DNA from: Lactarius indigo
Lineage: Eukaryota > Basidiomycota > Agaricomycetes > Russulales > Russulaceae
Assembly: GCA_025766275.1 (NCBI GenBank)
Contig: JAFKAC010000041.1
Coordinates: forward strand, 248,001-312,000
Length of the DNA stretch: 64,000 nucleotides
Direction of reading: 5' to 3'
Shown here piece by piece: positions 47,785 to 59,245 of this stretch; position 1 is the first letter of the stretch, and the number at the start of each line of letters is the position of its first letter. The notes under the pieces were generated by a model. That model was not told the origin of the DNA and searched no databases. It was given only the letters and a program-made list of their open reading frames with translations. The position numbers and the translations under genes were made by a program.

Positions 47785-48522
47785 ATGGCAGTGTTATACG
47801 CTGGGTCGGCTTATCTGTCTGGACATGCCGTTCTCGAACACCCTCGAGTTCTCTCTGGATCCATTGACACTGTCTTCTTTGACGCCACAGTCTCCGTGAC
47901 ACAGCCACTCACAGGAACACGTCTGTTTGGAAGTTTAGCATACAGCAAAAAAAGTAAAGCCGAACTGGTGCCAGCCGGAACATATCACATCCACGCCAAA
48001 GTATTTTGGCTTATACAAACATTCAAATTCGACGCTAACTAAATTCACAGATCGTACCATTTCAACCACATGTTCATATTCAAAGTCCCGCACACTACGA
48101 TTATCACTTTGTCTTCATAGGGGACATTATGGATGCACGCTTCTTATCACTTTCGTCAAATTGTCAAACCTAACATATTCAAACAGCTTTGTGCGACGCC
48201 TCCCATTCCACACCCGTGTACTCTGTTTCGACGAGGCAGCCGTTTTTTCGGATCTGGAAGAGTTAACGAAATTCAGAGAGACATCCATACGTTCACAATG
48301 AGCGTTCATCAGATTATCAAAAGGGCCCCCGCAAATACTGAACAACGCATTCGTGGAGTATTAGGTATTCGCTCCATGTGGCCACAACACCTACGCCAAC
48401 TACCTTCTCCAAATAGCATCATAACATTCACAGGTGACCTTCTCGCCTTTGAAGATAGCGTTGCCGTAGTGGCTGTTGATGATATCGTTTACTTGCCTCC
48501 CCCCGGTCCCATCATTGAATGA
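47785..48522 (+). CDS. Helitron accessory protein 1
   Basis: Exons 47785-48000, 48051-48134 and 48187-48522 give 211 aa. It belongs to a three-member family found only in this element within the window. Exon 1 holds AYLSGHAVLEHPRV...FFDATVSV..PLTGT and ends HAK. Exon 2 is 84 bases, starts IVPF and ends GDI(M). Exon 3 ends RSMWPQ...PNSIITFTGDLLAFED..AVVAVDDIVYL. Accessory protein 3 has the same 28-codon second exon and the same ending. The second intron appears to begin with GC (gcacgc, 48135). The alternating beta-rich pattern suggests an OB-fold-like ssDNA-binding protein, but that is inference. No known family was recognised. Confidence 0.65.
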
Positions 48523-48751
48523 GATTGAAATAAACCGGTGACTGTACAATCTTACATCAGCTGACTACTCTTCTCCTCTTCAAAAGAAAACCAAAATAAT
48601 ATACTTCCGTTGTTTCCACCTCTGCTCCACCACCTGCTCCCACTTCGGAAACATCCCAAAAAAGACGATGCCAATACCCCACTGAAAGGAAAAAGAGACC
48701 CCTTTCCCCCTATTGCAAGTCAGCGTCTGCGACGACCACTATTACAACACT

Positions 48752-49704
48752 ATGTCGACAGAAAAAATCCCCTCCGGCTGTGTTTCTCTCTCAGGTTTGG
48801 TCACTTTGGAACAAAGGCGACCAAAGCCGGGAAAACCATATACTTTCATCTACGACGCCAGTTTCACTTGTGCGGAGACAGCCGCTGATGGCATAGGCAG
48901 TTTCTCATGTTACATAGGCAAAAACAAAAATCTAAAACAAGACGATACTTACGAAGTACGTGCCAAAGTAAGCAGTCTGCTAAACTCTTCCTTCTGTGAC
49001 TTCACCTTTCAATAATACAGATCATTGCGTTTAAACCTGGACGCCACATAAACAGTGAGAAATACGATGACAGTCAAATTCACCTTCTCGGAGAAATTGA
49101 ATCGGTACAACTATCATACAGCTTTTTCAATTTCACAAACACTGATTACTTCCCAAAGATGCAGCCGCTGTCCGCCATAAATGGACCAGAACTTGACGAT
49201 ACCATCCGCATCTCAGGTTCTGCGCTGGTCACCTCCGTTCAAGCACATCCCCCTTCATTTTTTATCCATGCAGCCCAATACATTGACGGAGGTCAAAGCA
49301 CCGATGACATCGCCGTTCGAGGTCGCCTCGACAATAATCCAAAGTGGGCTAATCCAGGTGAACGCATCCCCCAACCTAACTCGATCATTGGGTGGAATGG
49401 GATCCTACTTGGATTTGAAAGTTACACACCACCCGGGAAGAAAACCATCACGTGCGCAACAGTCGCTGTGAAAGATATCACCTATATCTTCACGCCAGAA
49501 AAAACAAAAACAAAGAATGGGCCGAAGAAAACGACCTTAGAAAGCAAGATGGACTTGCGACAGCAAATCAAAGGGCGGACGCGATCTCAACAGACGTCCG
49601 AACCTTCCACGTCACAGAGTTCTACAACTCCTTCCACTTCACAGGTTCGCTTGGGGAAACGCAAGAGTATGAATTCCGATGACGAAGTAAACAATGAGAT
49701 CTAA
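48752..49704 (+). CDS. Helitron accessory protein 2 (long form)
   Basis: Two exons, 48752-48967 and 49021-49704, give 299 aa. Exon 1 is exactly 72 codons, like accessory protein 1, and ends at the same point (VRAK). The next exon opens IIAFKPGRHI and runs through GEIESVQLSY, SSPNSI-type QPNSIIGWNGILLGFE and VAVKDITYIF, matching the siblings without the later intron. A unique Ser/Thr- and Lys-rich tail (TSEPSTSQSSTTPSTSQ, then GKRKS) may be a disordered region with a nuclear-localisation-like basic patch. It lies between the other two family members on the same strand. Its role is unknown; helping RepHel handle single strands is a guess. Confidence 0.7.
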
Positions 49705-49872
49705 AACAAAACCGTTTTCATCTTGATCCCTCAGTCTGTCAACCGCCCAAACATTGGGCTGCACTTCCTCATTGTACAATACGAAATAAATCTCATCCGT
49801 TTAATTTCATCGCTTGAAATTTCACAATTCAACAGCCAATTGAAATATACATCCTGAATCCCACTTAAACAC

Positions 49873-50634
49873 ATGTCACCGATGAAAACTATTACGCCCC
49901 TCATGTCAGCCCATCTCCTAGATTCTGCTTATCTCACCGGTCGCGCAGTGCTGGAAAACAAACGAACAGCATATGACGCGAACCATCACGAATATGTCAT
50001 TTTTGATGCCATCGTAAACTGTGCCTTGCCAGTCGCTGGAACCCATGTCATTTGTAGCCTAGCGTACAAACCGCAACCCAACGAACAAGAACAAACAGAA
50101 GGTATTCATGCCATCTACGCCAAAGTGAGACAATCTCCCACCACTCCCCCAGACGGCAAATGACGTTCTATATTACACAGATCGTCGGATTCCAAGCCAA
50201 CATCCACCAGCACAGCCCCGTTCGTCGAGACAGCGAATTCAACATGATGGGCGATCTCTTCCGAGTATGTCACAACCCCAAAAAAAGGGGGCAACCGATA
50301 TTAACGCTATCCACTCCGCAAGATGCTCCCCATTTCACACCTCACACGCCCGTTCCTTATTTCGAACACAACAACAAGAATCACCATCAGTGGGAGAATT
50401 GCAACAGCCCAACCTGACACGCGCACTTTCTCAATGACCATCTCACAACACATCTGCCAAACTGTGACAAACACAGAACTGACAATTCGCGCAGTGTTAG
50501 GATTGCGTCCAATGTGGCCACGACATGCCCAACCAATGCCATGGCCCGGCAGCATAGTCGCCTTCACCGGTGACCTCGTCGCGTTCGAAAATGACACTGC
50601 AGTGCTGGTCGTAGACGAAGTAAACACGCTGTAA
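49873..50634 (+). CDS. Helitron accessory protein 3
   Basis: Exons 49873-50124, 50181-50264 and 50323-50634 give 215 aa. AYLTGRAVLENKR..VIFDAIVNCALPVAGTH parallels accessory protein 1. Exon 2 (28 codons) starts IVGFQANI and ends GDLFR. Exon 3 ends GLRPMWPRHAQ...PGSIVAFTGDLVAFENDTAVLVVDEV. The second intron (gtatgt...gcaag) removes an A7-G5 run that otherwise looks like a frameshift. It is the last gene before the 3' hairpin, 88 bp away. The conserved intron positions show these genes arose by duplication inside the element or its ancestor. Confidence 0.7.
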
Positions 50635-50721
50635 CAATTTTTCCCTTATCTCACGTAGCTCTGTGACGACGTTGTCTATATGTACATCAATAAGTCGGAC
50701 CGCATCCCTCCACCGCTCACA

Positions 50722-50753
50722 GACGGTCCGAAGGACCGTCCCTTCAATGCTAG
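50722..50753 (+). repeat. Helitron 3' terminal hairpin and CTAG end
   Basis: Stem GACGGTCC / GGACCGTC with loop GAA, then 9 bases and CTAG, followed by T. This is the classic Helitron 3' structure. Confidence 0.93.
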
Positions 50754-50891
50754 TATAGTTTCATACATAATCACAATGGCAATAGATACTACTACAGAAT
50801 GCACTACAGAAGCTGGTTAATATGCCGAGATCCGATTCAAGTATCAAACGCAGAGAATGATAAATAAATAGTTATCTGAGTCAATGCGCCA

Positions 50892-52493
50892 TCACTCGTC
50901 CGAGTCGTCCGAGACGATGTTGATTTCTGGAACTGGAAGACCCTGGTCGGCGTACGCGGGTAGGTCCTCTTGGTGAGCAGCGTCCAGGGCATCTTGGGAG
51001 AATCTTCCTAATCCAGTCACAGGCACAGGTGGGACACCTGCGTGTTTTCTGGCGGCAAAGTGGTGCGTTAGCAAACAAGTGCCTCATGACCCGTATGAAC
51101 TATTTGAAATCCTACCGCGCTTCCTTGAGAAGATCACTTCGTATGTGTTCAAACAAGTCTGCGCCTTGAATGATGTCGTGTTCACGGAAGTCATTAAGTG
51201 AGCTGATGTGTGATTGGTACACGGTCTTCCATCGATTTTCGTCCCACTCAGTCTCCTTGCGTGTCCCATCCGTCCACTCATCGATGCAACACTCGACCTG
51301 ATGATAATGGACACATTCGTCAGATCCGCGCCTATCGGATATAAACAAACCCTCACCATTGCGAGTATAAAGGCGATGGCTGGGATCGACAGCGGAGAAA
51401 AATGCTCGTGATATGTGACCCCGTCGGCTTCCTTGTCTCCGAACCACGTGATGTTGATGGCCTTTTGGAGCCCGGGATGTCGGTATGGATGATGGTTCCC
51501 GCCAGGGTTAGATTCCTGCATGGTGGTCAGTGGGTCATAGATGGTGATGACGAAAGACGAACACGGTAGATAAAGGCCATGTCAGACAACAACGCCTGAG
51601 CAAGGCTTGCATTTCTGCTGATAATATCGGGTGCATGACTCGTGTCAAAGCCATACTGAGCCTCGACCACGTGCATGATCTTTGTCTTCGTGTCGATGAA
51701 CAATCTCATGTTCCCGTCAGCGAACTGAAAGTAATAGTGAGGACACGTGATGCTGCGGTGGGAACGGGACTTGCCAGTTCGAACGGCATGAACAATTCAA
51801 GATTGAAGCCCGTCCTTGCACACGCTTCGTTCCACACAGTCGCTTCCCAGGCCCTCTTCATTTGGGGCGTTGGGAACGCATCTTTACAAGCAAGATAGAT
51901 TCTGCAAAGCGAGAGAGCGACACCGGTCACGTGGTCATGGTCTCTCATCTCTTTTTGTTAGGAAGAGAATCACGTTGGTCAGACTCGAGAATTGGGGAAA
52001 TAGTCAAGGTGCAACCAACCGGGTACCGACGATGTATCGGGTTGTTGCCTGGCGGCAAAATAGGCTTCATCTCTGCCCCTGTCTGACGCAGTCTGTGATA
52101 AGAGCGATGAGATGTATGCGAAGAGTTACAAGACGGAACAACCTTGGCAGCATAAAATGCGGATTTTGCAGCCTTGCGATATTCTCGAGCCTGTAACAAC
52201 TTTGAAATGCCCCATCTTGAATCTAGTCCCGTCTTCATCTCCCTCGCACTATGTGGCATTAGCGGCAACGTAAGTTTAGTAACGAGAACTCACAAAATGA
52301 TCTTCTCCTCGACCACGTCGCGGTCGGTAGAGTGGATTACTTGCTGGTGTTCCCAAATCAAGGAACGGGCATCCTCCAGCCGTTTGTCTCCTCGCTTCTC
52401 TTGTTCAGACGGAGCGTGCTTGGCAACATAGTCCAACATCCTGCCCACTAGGATACCGCCTGCGCCGACCCCGATGACCTGGTTCATAGACAT
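50892..52493 (-). CDS. DUF6532-family protein, copy B
   Basis: Eight exons giving about 400 aa. Exon 1, 52493-52294, starts MSMNQVIGVGAGGIL. Exon 2, 52248-52143, carries GLDSRWGISKLLQAREYRKA. Exon 3 starts at 52092. Later exons carry CKDAFPTPQMKRAW, MRLFIDTKTKIMHVVEAQY, HPGLQKAINITWFGDK..PLSIPAIAFILA, VECCIDEW..VYQSHISSL and KHAGVPPVPV, ending SDDSDE. The AINITWF-to-SHISSL block is DUF6532-like; function is unknown. The intron 51774-51725 begins with GC (gcaagt), as in copy A. Introns keep frame throughout, so this copy looks intact. Its 3' flank took the Helitron. It is divergent from the kinase starting at 54107. Confidence 0.75.
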
Positions 52494-54106
52494 TATGAGA
52501 TGGCAGAGGACGGGGGCTTGTTAGAAGACCGCGGGGCTGTAGTAAAGGAATTGGGGGGGCCTGTGGGTTGTTCCGCGAATCACGGGGGTTAAATGCTATT
52601 CGACTGGACGTAATTATACATCCTTGACCATGAGTCGTTTTGGATCACGATGGCCACTGCGGCCACTGCATGTCGCGGCGATGAGTAAAGAGGGCATGCG
52701 CGGATCCGGAAGTAGAAAACCGTGTACTTGGACGTGGGAGTTTGACAAGTAACGTAAAGAACTTGAGGATTTCCATATCCGGGCCGCCCTGACTTGAGTC
52801 AGGCAACTGAGGCAACTGCATGTCGATCTATCAAGGACTTTGGTCGGCCGCTTTGACAGGGCTTCTTCGAGCCTTCGGTTAGAAAAATTGTGGTCTCTCT
52901 GCTAATGAAAGTGTAGTGCGAGAGGTAGAAGTGGGCGCGAAGAAACAAATTCTCCATGGGGCGTACGCATTGATTCCGACTGATAGCGGATATTTCATGT
53001 GGCGTAGGGCGTGGACCTGCTGCCCACCCCCTGGGCGTCCGCGTTTGCAGCAAAGTCATTTTATCTCGCCATAAGCTTGAGGGATCATTCAGAACGACCT
53101 CAGGTAGTTCTGCGCCAGCCATTACAAGACGATCGTTGGATGTTCGTTATCTCGCATCTTTCCGCAAGTGGGAAAAATTGAAAAACGGTCTCATTTCGAT
53201 TGACCAGGTGACATCCTCAGCGGCAGGTGTTGCGAATCCTCCGCAAGTTGGTCGGAAATGCGGCGATCGATCCGGTCCTGACATACAGTACGCCTGATAT
53301 GATGGATCCTGTAATGAAATTCAGAAAGACATGCGGCTTTCGAACCGCAGTGACCAACTCATCGGCTTCAACTCTTTGGCCATTATAAGGACCGGTTGAC
53401 GCGCCCATGGAGTTGCCACTGGAAGTCTGGCACCATGCAAGTTTTCACACATTCTGCGCTTCCGTCACTCGCCCAACAATGGGAACGACCTGATGGGGAC
53501 AATTGACGACGGTAGAGAAGCAAGCATGACCAATCATGCCTGTCAGCCCGAACATCTTTCCCGTTGAAGGGACCATAGCGCTACGCGCTTGGCTATACAG
53601 TTCGTATGGCCGCTCATATTGCAATGACAATCACTGGAATATGTTTTGAAGAGTAACCCAGCACTAGTTTCAAGTGATCCATGTCGATCTACGACGGCGG
53701 CAAAGATACCTCATCTGGACATTGTTTTTTGACATTCCGATTCCGAAGCGAAGTTTGATGCGCGTGTTGGCCACGACGTGGGAACCCAACACGCGCGTGA
53801 CGGTATGTCCAAACAGGCTCGCCTTAGCTTGTCACCGTAGTTCCTAGCTCTTCAGAGAGGGGTCGGCGATTCGCACAGGACTTCTCATATGACCCCTTCC
53901 GGCCTTCAGGCATTGTACAGCCTCTTCTCCGTCCAACTCCACGATCGTTCGCCATCACAGCGCGGTCAAGGGGTGGGTCATTCTTAGCGCTTTGCAGTTG
54001 CTCCATAAACCAACAGACAGGCCCTCGTGTACCCCCGTCCGCATTCTATGTCCCATAGCTTGGGCTCCCTCGAATCGACGTCACGAACAACACTACCGTC
54101 AAGTGA
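52494..54106. other. Divergent intergenic region, DUF6532 B / kinase K2
   Basis: About 1.6 kb. Small minus-strand open frames at 53217-53630 have no recognisable domain and no clear splice partner. The region must hold the promoters of both flanking genes. Confidence 0.5.
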
Positions 54107-55454
54107 ATGCCTAGCGTCGGTTCAAGAGCACAGGGCGGTCATGTAGATGTAGATCGGGAAAGCAGAGAAATTGGGACGCTCTTTCGGAGTGAGGCTTGGT
54201 GGCGAGATCATTACGACGATATCAAGCTCTGTGGGTATCAACTCCGTTCTCGGTACCGTCCAGGGTGGGTGCCATCGTGGAAGCACTCGAATAATGACTT
54301 CTTCGCCATGGAAGATGGACAACCCTGCCTTGTGAGTGCCGTCCGTTTGTGACTCTCTGCATTGACAGACCGGATTAGTTACGTGCCGCAATGGACGCCA
54401 TACGCATACACGATGGCAAACGAGTAATGCTCAAGAAGGTTCTTCCCGAAGAAGGGCCGCATGAATTAGAGATTAATCAGATGTTCTCAGCTAGGGGGGT
54501 CGCAACGAACTCGCGCAACCATTGTGTGCCATTACTTGACGTTATCAAATTGCCCAACTCCGGCCAGCAGTTGATGGTCATGCCATTCCTGCGTCCCTTC
54601 GACAACCCTCATTTTCAGACGTTCGGTGAGTTTGTGGCCTTCTTCACCCAAGTCTGTGAGGTATGTTCGCATCTCCTTTTCCGGATTAACTATAATCGGT
54701 GCTAATTATGGTTGATTGGCCGTCAATTAGGGCCTTCAATTCATGCACGAGCGAAATGTTGCACACAGGTTCGCGCCGATTCTTGTGTCTTGCCAGCCAG
54801 AACTGGTTTCTCATACCTTTTCAGAGATTGCACGGCAAACAACATCATGCTCGATCCGTCTAGGATGTATCCCAATGGCTTCCACCCGACGCAAATCAAT
54901 CGAAGTCCGGACTTTAGAGGAAGGGCCAAAAGACACACTCGGACCGGGCGTCCTCCCCGGTATTATCTCATCGACTTTGGCTTGTCCCGGGAGTACCCCT
55001 CACGTGACGCGTTCGATGCACCCCTCCGCGGCGGTGATAGGTCAGCACCTGAGCACCGAGACGGAGGCCGGTGCAACCCATTCCAGACGGATATCTATTA
55101 TCTCGGAAATCTCATTCGTGAGGAATTCATACAGGTAATATTTGCAACTGCGTAATTCTGCGACCTTTCTGCCCAGTAGCTAACAGAGTGCGTCATTAGA
55201 AGTACCGTGGCTTCGAGTTCATGAACGAGCTAGTTTCCGAGATGACGCACAACGAACCTGAAAAACGTCCCCTAATCGAGGAGGTTGTCGTCAAGTTCGC
55301 CCGAATCCGCGAGTCGCTCAGTGGGTTCAAGCTGCGTTCCCCCATGACGTCGAAAAAACAACCTGGCCTCTTCACCGTATTCCGCTGCGCCAGGCAAGCA
55401 ATCCGCTCGTTTTACTATATTGTCTCAGACAAGAGTGCAATTCCTCAACAATAA
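54107..55454 (+). CDS. Small protein kinase, copy K2
   Basis: Exons 54107-54331, 54379-54660, 54731-54768, 54825-55134 and 55200-55454 give 369 aa. The N-terminal motif WWRDHYDDIKLCGYQLRSRY..GWVPSW precedes a protein-kinase fold. Likely ATP-binding lysines lie in VMLKKVL, followed by HELEINQMF (helix C Glu). The catalytic loop HR|DCTANNIM is rebuilt exactly by splicing CAC-AG to A-GAT. DFG is in LIDFGLSREY, and APEHR is the APE-like motif. The C-terminal tail is ARQAIRSFYYIV. All catalytic residues are present. The substrate is unknown; this kinase type is expanded in Agaricomycetes. It is divergent from DUF6532 copy B, 1.6 kb away. Confidence 0.85.
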
Positions 55455-57796
55455 ATATGCCATCAAACTCGAATAGTATGCCAAGCAACGACCCAATTTT
55501 ACATGCAACGCGGCGGCCTAAACAAAGAGAAGAGACAGGGGGAAGCTATGTGGTTTCTTTGATTTATATGTTGAACGTTATCTCTAGGCCTCCAAAATCA
55601 AGAAATGCACGGAACTACCTCTCGCTCCTTTACTTGTCTTGATCACCATCATCGGTTTCACCTACCAATATGTCATATGTCCTTGAATATGCTCCCATAA
55701 AATCGATACCACTCATCGTCGAATCGCCATTCGTAACCTTTAGTAGACCATTCCACCACACTCTTTATTTCGCGTGTGTATTGCCTACACTCCTTTAGTT
55801 CTCGCACACTCCTGACACCCCTTTCGGTTCTTCTATATCCCTCTCACTATGCACACTCCTTTGGTTCTTCACGCATTCATTACGCTCCTTATTTCCCTTT
55901 TCATTCTTCCAAACCTGGAGTCACGAAGTCGTATAGGAATTACAAGTGACAAGCCGATGTATCACTGGCACGAACCCACAAAACATACTTTCTACTTGTT
56001 TCACCGGTTACTAGTTCGTCCCCCCCAAGTACTCCTAGAAGGTACACACAGTAGGCAAGTACAGTGCAGTTGAGGCGTGGCCACGAGAGTGGGTGCCGTT
56101 CTGCGACTCCTCGACCTGCCCCATCCATCGAAGCTGGAAGCCCTCGTTCCACTTTCCTTCACTTTTTCACGCAAACCCCTGTCAAGGTTGGCGCAGTACC
56201 CCTAGTACATGCAACGAACGCGCATTGTGTATGCCAAGGGCGTACTGCTCTCAACACGGAGACCCTAAGTTCACGGGTTGCGGGATGCTGAGCATCAAAT
56301 CACGACCTCAGAACGACTCGCAACCAGCTCACGCACGCGCACGACGCAATCAAGACATGACTATGTCGGAGATTTGTAAGTCGGCGGATTGTCCTCGGCT
56401 AATGTAGTATGGAATACGTCTACTACCCGAACTGTCCCCCAAATCGCACCATCTGAACCTGTGCACCGAGACATCGTGGTCCGAAAACATCGTGAATAGA
56501 TACCCGAGGGTGCATGTCCAGCGAGTATCAAAGGCATAGGCACGTCGTAGTGCACGCACCGCGAGGCGGTGCTGCTGAGTGGGACCCGCACGTTGTGGAC
56601 GAATGGCGCGAGATTAGCGAGCCTCGTGGGAACCTCGGCTCTAGGACAGGACAAGGGTAGGAAGCCACGAACTACAGTAAGTACTGACGCCAAGAAGTGC
56701 GATGTCGGCCTGGCTTTGTGGCGACACCCGGGGTGCTATCTTGAAGGAGAACTGCGACGTGTGTGCTACCCTGATCAGTCTCGGGCCCAGCTATTGAAGA
56801 CTTTTGTGCCAGAGTGACGTTCTCTGTCTGCGTCTGAAAAAGGTTCACAACTTCACATTCTTGTATCACGATTAAAAATTTGAAACGTTGGAGCTTTCAG
56901 CTTGAAGGGTTGGAGCCGTTAAGAGGGTGCAGTCGTGGGTACAATGCATATTTCATTTGATGCACCAACTAACTTGCGCACCAAGCCAATCGTCACAGCC
57001 ACGTGGGGGCACGTGGTTGTCGCAAGGGCTGTCGTAACTTAGTTGCGTGCAAGATGATGATTTAACGTTTTTTTTCTACCGAACTGGCGAGATCTTTGTT
57101 GCGACGAGCCCAGATCAACGACGCAAGTAACGCAGCCTTCAAGCTCGTATCGTTGCCAACGCAAGGGAAACCCTAATTTTAGCGCAAGAAGTCCGCGACT
57201 AGAGGTGCCTGAAAATCCGCTAGTGGATCTTCTATCATACGGGGCCAGACGCCTGAGGCCTGAGGGCCTTGACAGGCTTGTTGACAGGAGCCCGCTATGC
57301 CACTCGGTACCTTAAGCGCTTGCGTATAGGTCCTGCTTCTGGCGCAAGTTCTGACGTGTGCTTGGGCGTGTGCCATGAGTACCAGGGTCAGACAGAAATT
57401 TTCAGAACCCTTAGGCAGTCAAGACGAAACTATCATACGAACTTAACAAATGATCGTGTAATGTGGCGTATGTTACAGAAATAAATACCCAAACGGTTCA
57501 GAAGAGGCCAAATCGCTGCGGCGACAGCTTGAGTACCGTGGGAAACGAGCCCAGATTTGCGTATCCCGAATGTAGTCCATATGACGACTGACTCAAGGCA
57601 TCGAGAAATACTGTACTGTAGTGGGAGTACGCTTCATACGGTTGTTTGGGGAACCAAAAGACGCAATGATCTCCACTTCGGTGAATACCTCTTAAATTAG
57701 AAGATGCAACAAACGCGATCATACAACAGGTCGTACAAGTAACATGATCAACACGGGATAAATAATATGATGTCGAGGAGGTGAGAAATGGGCATA
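55455..57796. other. Intergenic, no gene seen
   Basis: About 2.3 kb with only short frames. A degenerate direct repeat built on CACTCCTTT(A/G)GTTCTTC-like units lies around 55785-55875. Confidence 0.5.
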
Positions 57797-59245
57797 TCAA
57801 GCGTGATCGACTGTGATCCTAGGGAACGTTTCGTCATAATTTGGGGGGGCGGTCGGGCTGGGTCCTGGACTGGGTTCTTCACGCACAGCGTCTAAAGCCC
57901 CTGGCGGCAGCCTCGACGATCCCGTGACAGGATCAGGTGGAACTCCTGCGTGTTCACTAACGAGTAGACTGAGTGTCATCGAATGACATACACGGTTAGG
58001 AAAATATCCTACCGCGCATTCCGCGACAGATCGCACTGCAGTTGATACAGGCTCGTAGGTCGATGTGCTTGAAAATCGACAAGCGAGGAGAAATGCGAAT
58101 CGTATACGGTTTGGAATTTCGCGTCGTCCCAGTTACAATCTCTTTGCGTGCCATCGGACCACTCGTCAATGCAGCACTCAATCTAAACAAAAAGTAGTCG
58201 TCGTCGTTAGTATGTGTTGAATATTAGTGCCCAGTGTGAGTGGTCATACCACTGTGAGCGTAATAGCAATGATATGAATAGGCATCGGGGAAAATTGTTC
58301 GTGATTCACGACGCCAACATCATCCTTGTTACGAAACCAAGTAGTATCAATCGCCCGTTGGATGATGGGGTGGCGGTATAGGTCGCGGCCAGTTCGAGGT
58401 TCCTATCAATGAGACAAAATCAGCTAACGACTTAGATGCTTGCTTAAAGGAAGACGAACAGGATAGATAAAATTCAGGTCTCTCAGCAACTCTTGAGCAC
58501 GTCCAGCGTTATAGCTTATGCTAGCATGAGCTTGGCTCGTCTGGAAGTGATACATGGTTTCCACAAGAGTGGCCAGCCTAGGTCTCATTTCGTCGCACAG
58601 CCGATTACGGAGGCTTGTCGCCTGGAGGTCCGAATGTATTTTAAAGTTCGAAAGAAGTGGGCCACGAGGACAGTAGAACGTACCTCCGTGCTTCCCCCAA
58701 AATCATATTGGATAGGGTTTTGCACCACCACCTGCAAAGGACTAGCACGGTGGCCTCTTGGTAGTGGGCGCTGTCCAGGTATGGAATGTGGCACCGCCAC
58801 CGCCGGACTTAGTCCGATTGTGGCGTCTCTAGCTCGGTCTGAGACCGTCTGCGATGTCATTCGGATATGAGAAACCTTGTTTCAAGTAATGTACTGGAGC
58901 GACCTTAACGTATTTGAGAGTTTCCTTTGCGGCCTTGCGATATTCGCGAGCTTGTAGGTACCTCGGGAGACCTCTCTTTGATTCCAATCCCTCCTTGATC
59001 TCGGTCGTACTGACTTGCGTTGAGCACAGACCACTGTATGAAAGTAATACTTACTGGATGATTCTCTGCCTAACGATATCCAAGTCAGTGGGGTTGATTA
59101 ACGTCTCATTTTCTCTGGCTAATTCACGGGCGATGTCCAGCCGCTGGTCACCCAGTCCCTCCTGAGCCGTTGGTCTCTGGCTGAACAGGAAGTGTAACAG
59201 TTTCAACGTCAAGACACCTGATGCGTCGAGTGAAGGACCGGACAT
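57797..59245 (-). CDS. DUF6532-family protein, copy C
   Basis: It starts at ATG 59245 (MSGPSLDASGVLTLK). Exon 1 ends RQRIIQ with a gtaagt donor in phase 2, as in copy B. Later pieces on the minus strand read LESKRGLPRYLQAREYRKAA, TVSDRARDAT, MYHFQTSQAHASISYNAGRA, IECCIDEWSDGTQRDCNWDD, and a KHAGVPPDPVTG tail ending TVDHA at 57797. The same order as copy B supports homology, but sequence divergence is much higher, so this is an older paralogue. The middle exon after TVSDRARDAT was not fixed. DUF6532 assignment follows from copy B. It is divergent from kinase K3. Confidence 0.65.

Larger units (their letters stand above)
42277..50753 (+). mobile_element. Autonomous Helitron, about 8.5 kb
   Basis: The 3' end shows a perfect 8-bp hairpin with GAA loop (50722-50729 / 50733-50740) followed 9 bases later by CTAG (50750-50753) and then host T. 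The 5' end is called at TC 42277-42278 after host A, the expected A|T target. Both flanks align to uninterrupted DNA downstream of DUF6532 copy A (about 27280-27415): left 'TGTATATTA', right 'CATAATCACAA', with 19 versus 20 bases between. It carries RepHel plus three accessory genes, all on the plus strand. The open frames suggest a recent insertion that could still be active. Confidence 0.88.

Noticed and set aside
50265..50322. Apparent frameshift at an A7-G5 run in accessory gene 3
   Set aside because: The run lies inside a good intron (gtatgt...gcaag) whose removal restores homology with accessory gene 1.
53217..53630. Possible metabolic-enzyme relic on the minus strand
   Set aside because: The open frames are short and I could not match them to a family; not enough evidence for a pseudogene call.
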